64,000 nt of DNA from UBA964 sp031382085. Lineage in GTDB: Bacteria; Pseudomonadota; Gammaproteobacteria; Steroidobacterales; Steroidobacteraceae. The stretch spans positions 103,667-167,666 of the forward strand of contig JANMYM010000082.1 of the NCBI GenBank assembly GCA_031382085.1, in the 5' to 3' direction. The notes under the pieces are model-generated. The model saw only the letters and a program-made list of their open reading frames with translations. It had not been told where the DNA came from and did no database searches. The stretch's first letter is position 1. Every line of letters starts with the position of its first letter. A program made the translations under genes and the position numbers. Shown here in pieces: positions 34,029-43,354 of this stretch.

Positions 34029-35326
34029 ACCCGATATCAACGCGTACGCCGAAGGAGACGCAGTTGCTGGTCGCGCGCAGCCTGCGCCGCCGCTATCGTT
34101 CCGAATTTACATTCCGCGCGCTCGGTGTGTTAGCTGTCTCGTTGGGAGTGCTGGCCGTCTTTGGCCTGTTTGGCAAGATCATTGCCGACGGCGCGTCGGT
34201 GTTCCGCCAAAGCTACGTGACGCTCGAGGTCAACTACGACCCCGCGGTCATTGATCCAGAAGGCCAGCGGACGCCCGAGGCGCTGGCGACCGCCGACTAC
34301 CAGGCGCTGATCAAGGCCGCGTTGCGCGAGAAATTTCCGGGTGTCGAAGGACGCGCCAACCTGCGCGAACTCTATCAACTCGTCAGTAGCGGGTCGTTTC
34401 TGAGCCTGCAGCGCGCGGTTGTAGCCGATCCGCGTTTGATCGGCACGCGGACCCGACTCACGATGCCCGCGGACGACTCGGTCGACATGTTCATCAAGGG
34501 TCAGGTCGATCGAAACGCGCCCGTCGCGGAACGTCGTCTGACGGATCAGCAGGTTGCCTGGGTCGACAGGCTGACAGCCGCCGGAATACTGAAATTGCAA
34601 CTGAATCGGGAGTTCCTTGGCAATGGCGACTCACGCGATCCGGAGCAGGCCGGGGTGCGCGGCGCATTGCTGGGGTCGCTGCTGACGCTCGGGCTGACGT
34701 TGCTGCTGTCGTTCCCGATTGGTGTCGCGGCGGCGATCTACCTCGAAGAATTTTCGGCTCGCAACCGGTTCACCGACCTGATCGAAATCAACATCAACAA
34801 TCTGGCGGCGGTGCCGTCGATCGTTTTTGGATTGTTAGGTCTGGCGGTGTTCATCGGCCTTTTTGGCATGCCGCGTTCGGCGCCGCTCGTGGGCGCGCTG
34901 GTGCTGACGCTGCTGACGCTGCCGACCGTGATCATTGCGTCGCGCTCGGCCCTGAAGGCTGTCCCACCCTCGATTCGCGAAGCGGCGCTCGGCATGGGTG
35001 CATCACAGGTACAGACGGTCATGCATCACGTGCTGCCGCTGGCGCTGCCTGGCATGCTGACCGGCGCCATCATCGGCATGGCCCGTGCGTTAGGCGAGAG
35101 CGCGCCGCTCTTGATGATCGGCATGGTCGCGTTCATCGTCGATGTGCCGAAGGGTCTGACCGATGCCGCGACCGTGCTGCCGGTGCAGGTTTTCCTCTGG
35201 TCCGATCTGCCGGAGCGTGCATTTGTCGCACGAACGTCAGGCGCGATCATCGTGCTGCTGGTTTTTCTGGTGGTAATGAACGCCACGGCGGTTTATCTTC
35301 GAAATCGTTTTGAGAAGCGCTGGTAA
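34025..35326 (+). CDS. pstA: Phosphate ABC transporter permease PstA, long form
   Basis: This is the second channel subunit, at 433 residues against about 296 in E. coli. A large soluble insert of roughly 150 residues sits between the first membrane helix (LGVLAVSLGVLAVFGLFG) and the permease core. The core shows SFPIGVAAAIYLEEF, the PSIVFGLLG segment, the EAA loop (IREAALGMGASQVQTVMHHVLPLALPG) and GMARALGESAPLL. The insert, like the extra segment of PstC, would face the periplasm. Start and stop overlap or abut the neighbours, so pstCAB is one unit. Confidence 0.94.
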   Translation: MNPISTRTPKETQLLVARSLRRRYRSEFTFRALGVLAVSLGVLAVFGLFGKIIADGASVFRQSYVTLEVNYDPAVIDPEGQRTPEALATADYQALIKAALREKFPGVEGRANLRELYQLVSSGSFLSLQRAVVADPRLIGTRTRLTMPADDSVDMFIKGQVDRNAPVAERRLTDQQVAWVDRLTAAGILKLQLNREFLGNGDSRDPEQAGVRGALLGSLLTLGLTLLLSFPIGVAAAIYLEEFSARNRFTDLIEININNLAAVPSIVFGLLGLAVFIGLFGMPRSAPLVGALVLTLLTLPTVIIASRSALKAVPPSIREAALGMGASQVQTVMHHVLPLALPGMLTGAIIGMARALGESAPLLMIGMVAFIVDVPKGLTDAATVLPVQVFLWSDLPERAFVARTSGAIIVLLVFLVVMNATAVYLRNRFEKRW

Positions 35327-36148
35327 ATGTTAATGAATGCACAACCCGAGGTGGCGCCGGTTCGGGCCACAGTTGGCGATGTCACGGTGCCCAATCCGCT
35401 GATGACCTGCCGCAACGTCGATGTCTGGTACGGCGAAAAACAGGCCATCCGCGCTGTTAGCATCGATATCGCGCGCGCCCAGGTACTGGCCATGATCGGG
35501 CCTTCGGGCTGCGGCAAGTCCACGTTCCTGCGTTGCCTCAATCGCATGAATGACACGATTCCGTCAGCGCGAGTTACCGGCGAAATCGTCTTCGATGGGC
35601 GTGATATCCAGAACAAGCGCCAGGACGTGGTGCAGCTGCGCTCGCGCGTCGGCATGGTTTTCCAGAAACCGAATCCGTTTCCGAAATCAATTTTTGAAAA
35701 TGTCGCCTACGGACCCCGGATCCACGGCCTGGCCGCGGACCGGTCGGAGTTGGATGAAATTGTCACCGAAAGCCTGAAACGGGCTGGTCTGTGGGACGAG
35801 GTCAAGGACCGGCTGGCGCAACCCGGCACGAGTTTGTCAGGTGGCCAGCAGCAGCGTTTGTGCATTGCGCGCACGCTGGCGGTCAATCCCGAAGTGATCC
35901 TGATGGACGAGCCCTGTTCCGCACTGGACCCGATCGCGACGGCGCGTATCGAGGATCTGATTGACGAACTACGCCGGACCTACGCCATCGTGATCGTGAC
36001 CCATTCGATGCAGCAGGCGGCGCGTGTCTCGCAGCGCACCGCGTATTTTCATCTTGGCGATCTGATCGAGGTTGGCCCGACCGACAAGATTTTCACCAAT
36101 CCCTCGCACAAGCTCACGGAAGACTACATCACCGGCCGTTTCGGCTAA
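35327..36148 (+). CDS. pstB: Phosphate ABC transporter ATPase
   Basis: This 273-residue ATPase powers Pst uptake. It carries Walker A GPSGCGKSTF, the Q-loop region VGMVFQKPNPFPKS, the signature LSGGQQQRLCIART, Walker B VILMDEPCSALDP and the switch His in VTHSMQQAARVS, all typical of PstB. ATG at 35327 abuts the pstA stop; ATG at 35333 is an alternative. No phoU follows here, because phoU is with phoBR. The next gene, modA, begins 9 bp after the stop. Confidence 0.96.
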   Translation: MLMNAQPEVAPVRATVGDVTVPNPLMTCRNVDVWYGEKQAIRAVSIDIARAQVLAMIGPSGCGKSTFLRCLNRMNDTIPSARVTGEIVFDGRDIQNKRQDVVQLRSRVGMVFQKPNPFPKSIFENVAYGPRIHGLAADRSELDEIVTESLKRAGLWDEVKDRLAQPGTSLSGGQQQRLCIARTLAVNPEVILMDEPCSALDPIATARIEDLIDELRRTYAIVIVTHSMQQAARVSQRTAYFHLGDLIEVGPTDKIFTNPSHKLTEDYITGRFG

Positions 36149-36157
36149 CATGGTGGA

Positions 36158-36901
36158 ATGAAACGATTAGCCTGGGCCCTGCTGGCCCTGGGTACCCATT
36201 GTGCAACCCTGTTCGGGGCCGATACGACCGTGGCGGTGGCGGCCAATTTCAGCGAACCCATGCGGAAAATTGCCGCGGCATTTGACCGCGATACCGGTCA
36301 CCGCGCGCTGTTGGCCATCGGTTCCACGGGTAAGTTGTCGGCACAGATCCGCAGCGGTGCGCCGTTCGACGCCTTGCTCGCGGCGGATGAGTCGGCGCCA
36401 AGACAATTGGCCGCAGCGGGTCTTGCCGACCCGGCGTCGCTATTTACTTACGCGACCGGACGACTCGCGCTGTGGAGCGCGCAACCGGGCTTGATCGATG
36501 TGCGTGGCGCCATTTTGCGGCGCGGCAATTTTCAGCGCCTGGCGCTGGCCGATCCCAGGCTGGCGCCCTACGGCGCTGCCGCCATGGATGTGCTGGTGGC
36601 TCTCAAGCTCGATGAGCGGCTGCGTTCGCGCCTGGTGTTAGGTGAGAGTGTCGGTCAGGCCTATCTTTTCGTCGCGTCCGGCAATGCTCCGTTGGGGTTC
36701 GTGGCCCTGTCGCAGGTGCAGTTGGACGGCCGGCTGTTGTCAGGTTCCGCCTGGATCGTGCCGCAAAGCCTGCATCGGCCGATCAAGCAGGATTTCGTGC
36801 TGCTGGCGCACGGCGAGGCCAATGTCGCGGCGCGTTCGCTGGCACTGTATTTGCGCGGCGCCGAGGCGCATAGAATCATCCGCAGACATGGTTACGACTG
36901 A
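36158..36901 (+). CDS. modA: Molybdate-binding periplasmic protein
   Basis: ModA captures molybdate or tungstate for the ModBC transporter. The 247-residue precursor has a short signal peptide ending near LFGA and typical ligand-site segments: AANFSEPMRKIAAAF, SGKL-like IGSTGKLSAQI, GAPFDALLAADES and PYGAAAMDVL. It follows pstB at 9 bp and overlaps modB by 14 bp, so it may be read from the pst transcript. Confidence 0.92.
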   Translation: MKRLAWALLALGTHCATLFGADTTVAVAANFSEPMRKIAAAFDRDTGHRALLAIGSTGKLSAQIRSGAPFDALLAADESAPRQLAAAGLADPASLFTYATGRLALWSAQPGLIDVRGAILRRGNFQRLALADPRLAPYGAAAMDVLVALKLDERLRSRLVLGESVGQAYLFVASGNAPLGFVALSQVQLDGRLLSGSAWIVPQSLHRPIKQDFVLLAHGEANVAARSLALYLRGAEAHRIIRRHGYD

Positions 36902-37568
36902 CGACCTGCAATCGATCTGGTTGACGCTGCAGCTGGCGACCCTGACAACGGTGCTGCTGCTGGTCGTTGCGACGCCGGTCGCCTGGTGGCTGGCGCGTAC
37001 CGCTTCGCGCTGGCGCGCGGCAGTGACGGCACTGACCTCGCTGCCGCTGGTATTGCCGCCCACGGTGCTGGGATTCTATCTGCTACTTTTGTTAGGTCCG
37101 CAGGGCTGGGTGGGCCGCATCAGCGCCAGCCTGGGTCTCGGACCCTTGTCGTTCACATTTTCAGGTCTGGTGATCGGCTCACTGCTGTTTTCGCTGCCGT
37201 TCGCGGTGCTGCCTTTGCAATACGCGTTCGAGTCCATGGGACGGCGACCGCTGGAGGTTGCGGCCACATTGCGCGCGCGACCGCTGGTCGCGTTCTTCCG
37301 CGTGGCGCTGCCGATTGCGCGCCCAGGGATTCTGACTGCCGCCATCCTGGTGTTTGCGCACACTGTGGGCGAATTCGGTGTGGTACTGATGATCGGCGGC
37401 AACATTCCCGGACAAACGCGCGTCGTGTCGACGCAGATCTACAGTCATGTCGAAGCGATGCAGTATCCGGACGCGCACGCGTTGTCGGTATTCATGCTGA
37501 CATTCGCGTTCCTGGTGCTGCTGGTGCTGGCCTGGCTGAATCGCCGCCGCGACCGGGTGGCAGCTTGA
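36888..37568 (+). CDS. modB: Molybdate ABC transporter permease
   Basis: This is the inner-membrane permease of 226 residues with five hydrophobic segments. ATG at 36888 gives the E. coli-like start (DDLQSIWLTLQLATLTT). The ModB signature EAA-like loop is RPLEVAATLRARPLVAFFRVALPIARPG, followed by VFAHTVGEFGVVLMIGG. The long open frame upstream (from 36642) is an overlap with modA in another frame. The stop overlaps the possible modC start. Confidence 0.95.
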   Translation: MVTTDDLQSIWLTLQLATLTTVLLLVVATPVAWWLARTASRWRAAVTALTSLPLVLPPTVLGFYLLLLLGPQGWVGRISASLGLGPLSFTFSGLVIGSLLFSLPFAVLPLQYAFESMGRRPLEVAATLRARPLVAFFRVALPIARPGILTAAILVFAHTVGEFGVVLMIGGNIPGQTRVVSTQIYSHVEAMQYPDAHALSVFMLTFAFLVLLVLAWLNRRRDRVAA

Positions 37569-37573
37569 GCAGC

Positions 37574-38647
37574 GTGGACAGCCTGGTTCGATTCCGGCTG
37601 AATCGTGGCGCCTTTGCGCTGGCGATCGACTTGCAGCTGCCGGCCCATGGAATCACCGCACTGTACGGCGTGTCGGGCGCTGGCAAGACCAGCGTACTGC
37701 GTTGTGTGGCCGGTCTCGAGCGGCCGGTGGACGCGCATATCCGCATCGGCGTTGATATCTGGCAGGACGATGCGCAACGAATCTTCGTCCCGACCTGGCG
37801 CCGGGCGCTGGGGTATGTATTTCAGGAGGCGAGTCTGCTCGAGCACCTGGATGTGCGCGGAAATCTCGAGTTCGGTCTGCGGCGCACGCCCGCCGATAAT
37901 CGCCGCCACCTCGCGGGCATCATCGATTTGTTAGGTATCGGGCCCTTGCTGGTGCGTCGACACGACCAGCTGTCCGGCGGCGAGCGGCAACGGGTGGCGA
38001 TTGCGCGGGCGCTGGCCACGCAACCGCGGCTGTTGTTGCTGGACGAGCCGCTGGCATCTCTCGATCAGGCGCGTCGCCAGGAGATCTTCCCGTGGCTCGA
38101 GCGATTGCGCGATGAGCTGCGGACGCCGATGCTCTATGTGTCGCATTCGGCCGATGAGGTTGCGCGGCTCGCCGATACACTCGTGGTCCTGGACGCAGGC
38201 CAGGTGCGCGCCAGCGGGCCGGTCGCCGCGGTGCTGGTCTCGCTGCAGGCGCGCGTCGTGTTAGGCGAGGACCTGGGCGCCGTGCTCGCGGCCCGCATCG
38301 TAGAAAACGATTCGCACTGGCGGCTGGCGCGCGCGGAATTCCCGGGTGGCAGCCTGTGGCTGGCCGACAAGGGGCTGGCGCCAGGCCAGACAGTGCGGCT
38401 GCGGATTCTGGCCCGCGACGTCAGCATCGCCTGTTCGGAGCCACGGGACACCAGCGTCCAAAACCAACTGCGCGGCCGGATTGTCGCTATCGCAGCGGAT
38501 GAGAATCCGGCGCACGCCCTGGTGCAGATCGATTGCACTGGCGCCGTGCTGCTGGCGCGCGTGACGCGCAAGGCGGTCGACGCGCTGCATTTGCAGCCCG
38601 GCATGCCGGCCTGGGCGCTGGTGAAATCCGCCGCGCTTGTTAGCTGA
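37574..38647 (+). CDS. modC: Molybdate ABC transporter ATPase
   Basis: This is the ATPase of the molybdate importer. It shows Walker A GVSGAGKTS near residue 33, the signature LSGGERQRVAIARA, Walker B LLLLDEPLASLD and the switch VSHSADEVARL. The C-terminal 100 residues form the mop/TOBE domain typical of ModC, with DVSIACSEPRDTSVQNQLRG. GTG at 37574 gives 357 residues and a family-like start; TTG at 37565, overlapping the modB stop, is an alternative. It converges with dapD 11 bp downstream. No modE regulator is visible. Confidence 0.93.
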   Translation: MDSLVRFRLNRGAFALAIDLQLPAHGITALYGVSGAGKTSVLRCVAGLERPVDAHIRIGVDIWQDDAQRIFVPTWRRALGYVFQEASLLEHLDVRGNLEFGLRRTPADNRRHLAGIIDLLGIGPLLVRRHDQLSGGERQRVAIARALATQPRLLLLDEPLASLDQARRQEIFPWLERLRDELRTPMLYVSHSADEVARLADTLVVLDAGQVRASGPVAAVLVSLQARVVLGEDLGAVLAARIVENDSHWRLARAEFPGGSLWLADKGLAPGQTVRLRILARDVSIACSEPRDTSVQNQLRGRIVAIAADENPAHALVQIDCTGAVLLARVTRKAVDALHLQPGMPAWALVKSAALVS

Positions 38648-38658
38648 GGCAGTTGCGG

Positions 38659-39489
38659 CTAGTCAGGGCGCAACAGATCGTTGATGGCGGTCTTGGCGCG
38701 GGTCTGGGCGTCGACGCGTTTGACGATGACCGCGCAATAAAGCGAATGACTGCCGTCGCTGGCAGGCAGGTTTCCCGGCACCACGACTGATCCAGCCGGA
38801 ACGCGGCCGTAGCTGACCGTGCCACCGGCCCGGTCATAGATCTTGGTGCTGGCGCCGATAAAAACGCCCATCGACAGCACCGAGCCTTCCTCGATCACGA
38901 CGCCTTCGACGACTTCGGAACGCGCGCCAATGAAGCAATTATCTTCAATGATGGTCGGCGCCGCCTGCAGCGGCTCGAGCACGCCGCCGATGCCGACACC
39001 GCCCGACAAGTGTACGTTCTTGCCAATCTGCGCGCAGGAACCCACCGTGGCCCAGGTATCCACCATTGTGCCGCTGTCGACGTACGCACCGATATTGACA
39101 AAGCTCGGCATCAGTACGACGTTAGGTCCGATATAGGCGCCCTGGCGCACGACCGCATCCGGCACTACGCGGACGCCGGAGGCGCGGATGGCGGCCTCAC
39201 TCATGTGGGCGTACTTGAGTGGCACCTTGTCGAAGAATCGGGTGTGCCCGGCTTCAATGGCGCGATTGTCGTGCGCCCGGAAATAAAGCAGCACCGCCTT
39301 CTTGAGCCAGTCATGCACAATCCACTGACCGTCGATTTTTTCCGCGATCCGGGCCTTGCCGCTGTCCAGCAGATGCAGGCAGTTATCAAGTGCGGTGCGC
39401 AGGTGGCCGTCGATGCTGGCGGGTGTGAGTTCGGCGCGTTTTTCGAACGCCGCCTCGATCAGCGGTTTCAGCGACGCAATATTTGGCAT
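38659..39489 (-). CDS. dapD: Tetrahydrodipicolinate N-succinyltransferase
   Basis: DapD adds a succinyl group from succinyl-CoA to tetrahydrodipicolinate in the lysine/diaminopimelate pathway. The 276-residue protein is full length. It has an N-terminal helical domain (LKPLIEAAFEKRAELTPA) and a left-handed beta-helix of hexapeptide repeats (AYIGPNVVLMPSFVNIGAYV and later). It ends with the active-site region SDGSHSLYCAVIVKRVD. ATG at 39489 overlaps the dapC stop by one base. Confidence 0.96.
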   Translation of the reverse strand: MPNIASLKPLIEAAFEKRAELTPASIDGHLRTALDNCLHLLDSGKARIAEKIDGQWIVHDWLKKAVLLYFRAHDNRAIEAGHTRFFDKVPLKYAHMSEAAIRASGVRVVPDAVVRQGAYIGPNVVLMPSFVNIGAYVDSGTMVDTWATVGSCAQIGKNVHLSGGVGIGGVLEPLQAAPTIIEDNCFIGARSEVVEGVVIEEGSVLSMGVFIGASTKIYDRAGGTVSYGRVPAGSVVVPGNLPASDGSHSLYCAVIVKRVDAQTRAKTAINDLLRPD

Positions 39490-40688
39490 TACCTGCTCTC
39501 CAGAAAATCGCGGATCCTTTGCGCGGCGCGCACGCATTCATCAACCGAGGCTACCAGCGAAATGCGCACGCGGCCGAGCCCCGGGTTGCCGGCCGGCGCA
39601 TTACGCGCCAGAAAGGATCCCGGCACGACGGTCACGTGGGTCGCGGCATACAGCTCGCGCGTAAAGACCTGGTCGTCTGCGCCGACCTCGGGCCAAAGAT
39701 AAAAACTGCCGTCCGGTTCGCTGACCTGCCAAAACGGAGCTAACAGCGGCAATACACGAGCGTACTTCTCGCGGTACAGCGCGCGGTTAGCCACGACATG
39801 GGCGTCGTCATTCCAGGCCGTCATGCTCGCGAGTTGGGTCGGCACGGCCATGGCGGAGCCATGATAGGTCCGGTACAGCAGGAACTTCGCTATCAGCGCC
39901 GGGTCGCCGGCCACGAATCCCGAGCGCAGGCCGGGCAGGTTGGAACGCTTTGAAAGGCTGTGGAACGCGAGGCAGCGTCTGAATTCTGCGTTACCCGCGC
40001 TGTGTGCGGCAGCTAACAGGCTGGTCGGCGGACTGGCGTCGTCGCGGTACAGCTCGGCATAGCATTCATCAGACGCGATGACAAAATCGTAGCGCTGGGC
40101 GAGCTCGAGTGCCTGGCGCAACCAGCTCATGCTCAGGGTTGCGCCCGTAGGGTTGCCGGGCGAGCAGACATAGAGCAACTGGCAGCGCCGCCAGACATCG
40201 GCCGGCACGGCATCCAGGTCGGGTACATAGCGCGTCGCCGCCGTGGTGTTGAGAAAGTACGGCTCGGCGCCTGCTAACAACGTGGCGCCCTCGTAGATCT
40301 GGTAGAAGGGATTCGGCATTGCGACCAGCGGCGCCTGTGCACTGTGATCGACCAGTGCCTGTGCAACAGCAAATAAAGCTTCGCGCGTGCCATTGACTGG
40401 CAGCACCATTGTCAGCGCATCGACCGAATCGGTGCGCAGTCCAAAGCGGCGCTCCAGCCAGCGCGCACAGGAGGCACGCAAAACCGGCAAGCCGGCCGTG
40501 GCCGGATAACTGCCGAGCTTGTCGAGGTTTTCGCGCAGGCTCTGCAGTACGAATTCCGGCGGCGCATGCCGCGGCTCACCGATCGACAGTGGAATGGCCG
40601 GCAATTGCGCTGGCGGCGCGGCGCCTGCTAACAGGCGCGCCAGGCGTTCGAAAGGGTAGGGCTGCAGCCGGTCGAGATGCGGATTCAT
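39489..40688 (-). CDS. dapC: N-succinyldiaminopimelate aminotransferase
   Basis: This is a class I/II PLP-dependent aminotransferase acting between DapD and DapE. The 399-residue protein shows IPLSIGEPRH, the substrate-contacting SYPATAGLP, CSPGNPTGATL, and the PLP-lysine in SLSKRSNLPGLRSG. The assignment as DapC rather than another aminotransferase rests on similarity to the DapC subgroup and on its overlap with dapD and glnD. Confidence 0.92.
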   Translation of the reverse strand: MNPHLDRLQPYPFERLARLLAGAAPPAQLPAIPLSIGEPRHAPPEFVLQSLRENLDKLGSYPATAGLPVLRASCARWLERRFGLRTDSVDALTMVLPVNGTREALFAVAQALVDHSAQAPLVAMPNPFYQIYEGATLLAGAEPYFLNTTAATRYVPDLDAVPADVWRRCQLLYVCSPGNPTGATLSMSWLRQALELAQRYDFVIASDECYAELYRDDASPPTSLLAAAHSAGNAEFRRCLAFHSLSKRSNLPGLRSGFVAGDPALIAKFLLYRTYHGSAMAVPTQLASMTAWNDDAHVVANRALYREKYARVLPLLAPFWQVSEPDGSFYLWPEVGADDQVFTRELYAATHVTVVPGSFLARNAPAGNPGLGRVRISLVASVDECVRAAQRIRDFLESR

Positions 40689-43354
40689 GCGGCGCGCCGC
40701 TTATCCAGCGTTTCCGTCAGCCGGGATTGCAGGCCCTGAGCGGCAGCCTCGGACAGCGGCGCCCCCTGTGTGTCCGTGACATAAAAGACGTCCTCGGCGC
40801 GTTCGCCGACGGTCATGATCTTGGCGCCCTGCAACGCCACTTGTTCCGCCAGCAAGACCTGGCCGATGTCGCACAGCAGGCCCGGCCGGTCACCGGCGAC
40901 GAGTTCAAGCACCGTACGCCGATTGCGCTCATCGACACTGATTGCGATCTGCGTCTGGGTATTGAACATGCGCATCTGGCGCGACGCGCGACGTGTGACC
41001 GCGAGCGACTGATCCGGCGAGCTAACAAGGGCGTGGCGCAAGGCGCGGTCGATATCGGCGACGCGGTCCGGATGCGTGAGCGGCGCGCCGTCGCCTTCGA
41101 GAATGTGGTAGAGATCAAGGCTGCCACCGTCGGTAGTGGGTGTGACGCGCGCATCCACGATGGTCAGGCCAAGTTGGTCCAGTACCGCCGTGACGCGGGC
41201 GAAACTGCGCAGACGGTCCGGCGTCAGCGTGGTCACGGCGGTTGTGCCGCGTTCGCCGTCACCCTGGACTGCGACCACGGGCTCGAGCTGGCCGCCGTGG
41301 CGAGTCGCAATCAAGCGGCTGTGCCAGGCCACTTCTTCGGGCGTATGTCGCAGGAAGTAGCCATCGTCGAGAATGCTCCAGGAGTCACGGATGCGCTGGT
41401 CGGACATGCCGCCCTGAACTAACAGACGACGCGCCGCCACCTGGGTTTCGTCACGCAATTCCTGCGCATCGATCGGGCTCTCGAGGCCGCGACGCAAAGC
41501 GCGCTTGACCCGATTGTAGAATTCCTGGAACAGCGACGCTTTCCATGAGTTCCACAGTTTCGGGTTGGTGCCGCGGACGTCGGCAGCGGTCAGCACGTAG
41601 AGGTAATCAAGATGCGACTCATCACCGACAAATTGTGCAAAGTCGTTGATTACGCCTGGATCGGAAATGTCCTGCTTCTGCGCCGTGACGGACAATTTCA
41701 GGTGTGCGCGCACCAGCCAGGCGACCAGGCGGGCGTCGTAGCGCGACAAGCCTTGTTCGAGGCAAAATGATTCCGCGTCGACCGCACCGAGATCCGAGTG
41801 ATCGCCGCCGCGTCCCTTGGCAATGTCGTGAAACAGTGCCGCCAGATACGCAATCTCGGGGCGCGGTAGTGTCTGCATGATGGCCGAAAGCACCGGCAGT
41901 TCGTGATCGTAGCGTGGAATCGCCAGCCGCCGCAGGTTGCTCAACACGAACAGCGTGTGTGCGTCGACCGTGTATGCATGGAAGAGATCATATTGCATGC
42001 GGCCGACAATGCGGCCGAACGCCGGAATGTAGCGGCCTAACACGCCATAGGTATTCATGCGCCGCAGCTCGTGCGTGACCCCGGCCGGCGCGCGCAGCAG
42101 TTCAATGAAGAGGCGGTGATTGCGCGGGTTCTGCCGGAACTCTTCGTCAATGAGCCACAAACTGCGACTCAGTGCGCGCATGGTTGATGCATGCACTCCT
42201 TTGACGTTCGCGTTCTGCTGCAGCAGCACGAACAATTCCAGCAGTGCCGACGGATTGCGCGCGAACACATCGTCGTTGGCGGTTTCCAGGTAGTCGTCGC
42301 GAATCTGAAAGCGCGCATTGAGCGGCAAGGGCGCAATGTTGCTGGCCGCCGTGATCGCCTCGCGGAACAGCTGCAACAGCAGCTCGTTCAGCAGGCTGAC
42401 GTCCATGACTGTGCGGTAGTAGCGCTGCATGAACTGCTCGACCGCCAGCGTGTAGGTTGCATCCTCGTAGCCGAAGATCCTGGCAACCTTGACCTGGTGA
42501 TCAAACAGCAGGCGGTCCTCGCGGCGGCCGGTTTCGATGTGCAGCGCAAAACGCACGCGCCACAGAAATTCCTGGGCGGCCTTCAGACGGCGCAATTCCG
42601 CAGGGGCCAGAAAACCATTGCCCGCGAGTTCCTCGATGGTGCCGCAATTGAAATGACGTTTCGCGACCCAGCCTATGGTCTGAATATCGCGCAGGCCGCC
42701 GGGGCCGGTCTTGACGTTAGGTTCCAGGTTGTAGGCGGTATCATTCGCCTTGCGATGCCGTTCCTGCTGTTCACGCACTTTGGCGTTGAAAAAATCCTGG
42801 ATCGGCCAGACTGCGGCCGCGCTCAGCGCAGCGTGCATTGCCGACATCAAGGTGGCGGAGCCCGCCACCAGGCGCGATTCCACCAGTGTCGTCATGACGC
42901 TGACGTCCGCGCCGCACTCGCGCCCGCAGTCTTCAACCGTACGTACGCTGTGCCCCAGTTCCAGACCCGTGTCCCATAGGAAAGTGACCAGCTGTTCGAG
43001 ATGTTCGCGCTCCGCGGCGTCCGGCACTGCAGCCACCAGGATCAATACATCGACATCGGAACAGGGGTGCAACTCACCTCGTCCGTAACCGCCGACCGCC
43101 ATCAGAGCCCAGTCGCTGGCGCGTGCGCCGAGGAAATGCCGCCATACGGCATCTAACAAAACGTCAATCAGCAGGGCGCGCGCACGCACCAGCGCTTCGA
43201 TGGATTCCTCCGCCAGAAAACGCTGGCGCAGGTCCGTGGCCGCTTCCGCAAGCAATTCGCGATAACGTGCCGCGGCATCGGCGGACGCCGGATCAACCGC
43301 GCGCAGGCGCTCCGGCCAGAGCCACTGGCCGAGTTGATGAGTGGGGTCGGTCAT
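40685..43354 (-). CDS. glnD: PII uridylyltransferase / uridylyl-removing enzyme
   Basis: GlnD senses glutamine and adds UMP to, or removes it from, PII proteins to control nitrogen metabolism. The 889-residue protein has the nucleotidyltransferase motif GGYGRGELHPCSDVDVL near residue 88 and a PII-uridylyltransferase helical region (VKTGPGGLRDIQTI). The HD hydrolase motif FHDIAKGRGGDHS is near residue 510, and two C-terminal ACT domains (about 705-780 and 815-885) bind glutamine. The length matches the family. It overlaps both map and dapC by 4 bp. Confidence 0.96.
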   Translation of the reverse strand: MTDPTHQLGQWLWPERLRAVDPASADAAARYRELLAEAATDLRQRFLAEESIEALVRARALLIDVLLDAVWRHFLGARASDWALMAVGGYGRGELHPCSDVDVLILVAAVPDAAEREHLEQLVTFLWDTGLELGHSVRTVEDCGRECGADVSVMTTLVESRLVAGSATLMSAMHAALSAAAVWPIQDFFNAKVREQQERHRKANDTAYNLEPNVKTGPGGLRDIQTIGWVAKRHFNCGTIEELAGNGFLAPAELRRLKAAQEFLWRVRFALHIETGRREDRLLFDHQVKVARIFGYEDATYTLAVEQFMQRYYRTVMDVSLLNELLLQLFREAITAASNIAPLPLNARFQIRDDYLETANDDVFARNPSALLELFVLLQQNANVKGVHASTMRALSRSLWLIDEEFRQNPRNHRLFIELLRAPAGVTHELRRMNTYGVLGRYIPAFGRIVGRMQYDLFHAYTVDAHTLFVLSNLRRLAIPRYDHELPVLSAIMQTLPRPEIAYLAALFHDIAKGRGGDHSDLGAVDAESFCLEQGLSRYDARLVAWLVRAHLKLSVTAQKQDISDPGVINDFAQFVGDESHLDYLYVLTAADVRGTNPKLWNSWKASLFQEFYNRVKRALRRGLESPIDAQELRDETQVAARRLLVQGGMSDQRIRDSWSILDDGYFLRHTPEEVAWHSRLIATRHGGQLEPVVAVQGDGERGTTAVTTLTPDRLRSFARVTAVLDQLGLTIVDARVTPTTDGGSLDLYHILEGDGAPLTHPDRVADIDRALRHALVSSPDQSLAVTRRASRQMRMFNTQTQIAISVDERNRRTVLELVAGDRPGLLCDIGQVLLAEQVALQGAKIMTVGERAEDVFYVTDTQGAPLSEAAAQGLQSRLTETLDKRRAA

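Noticed and set aside
31200..38650. TTA codons in GC-rich genes as bldA-like regulatory codons
   Set aside because: They occur throughout essential housekeeping genes and follow the TTGTTAG motif, so selective translational control is unlikely.
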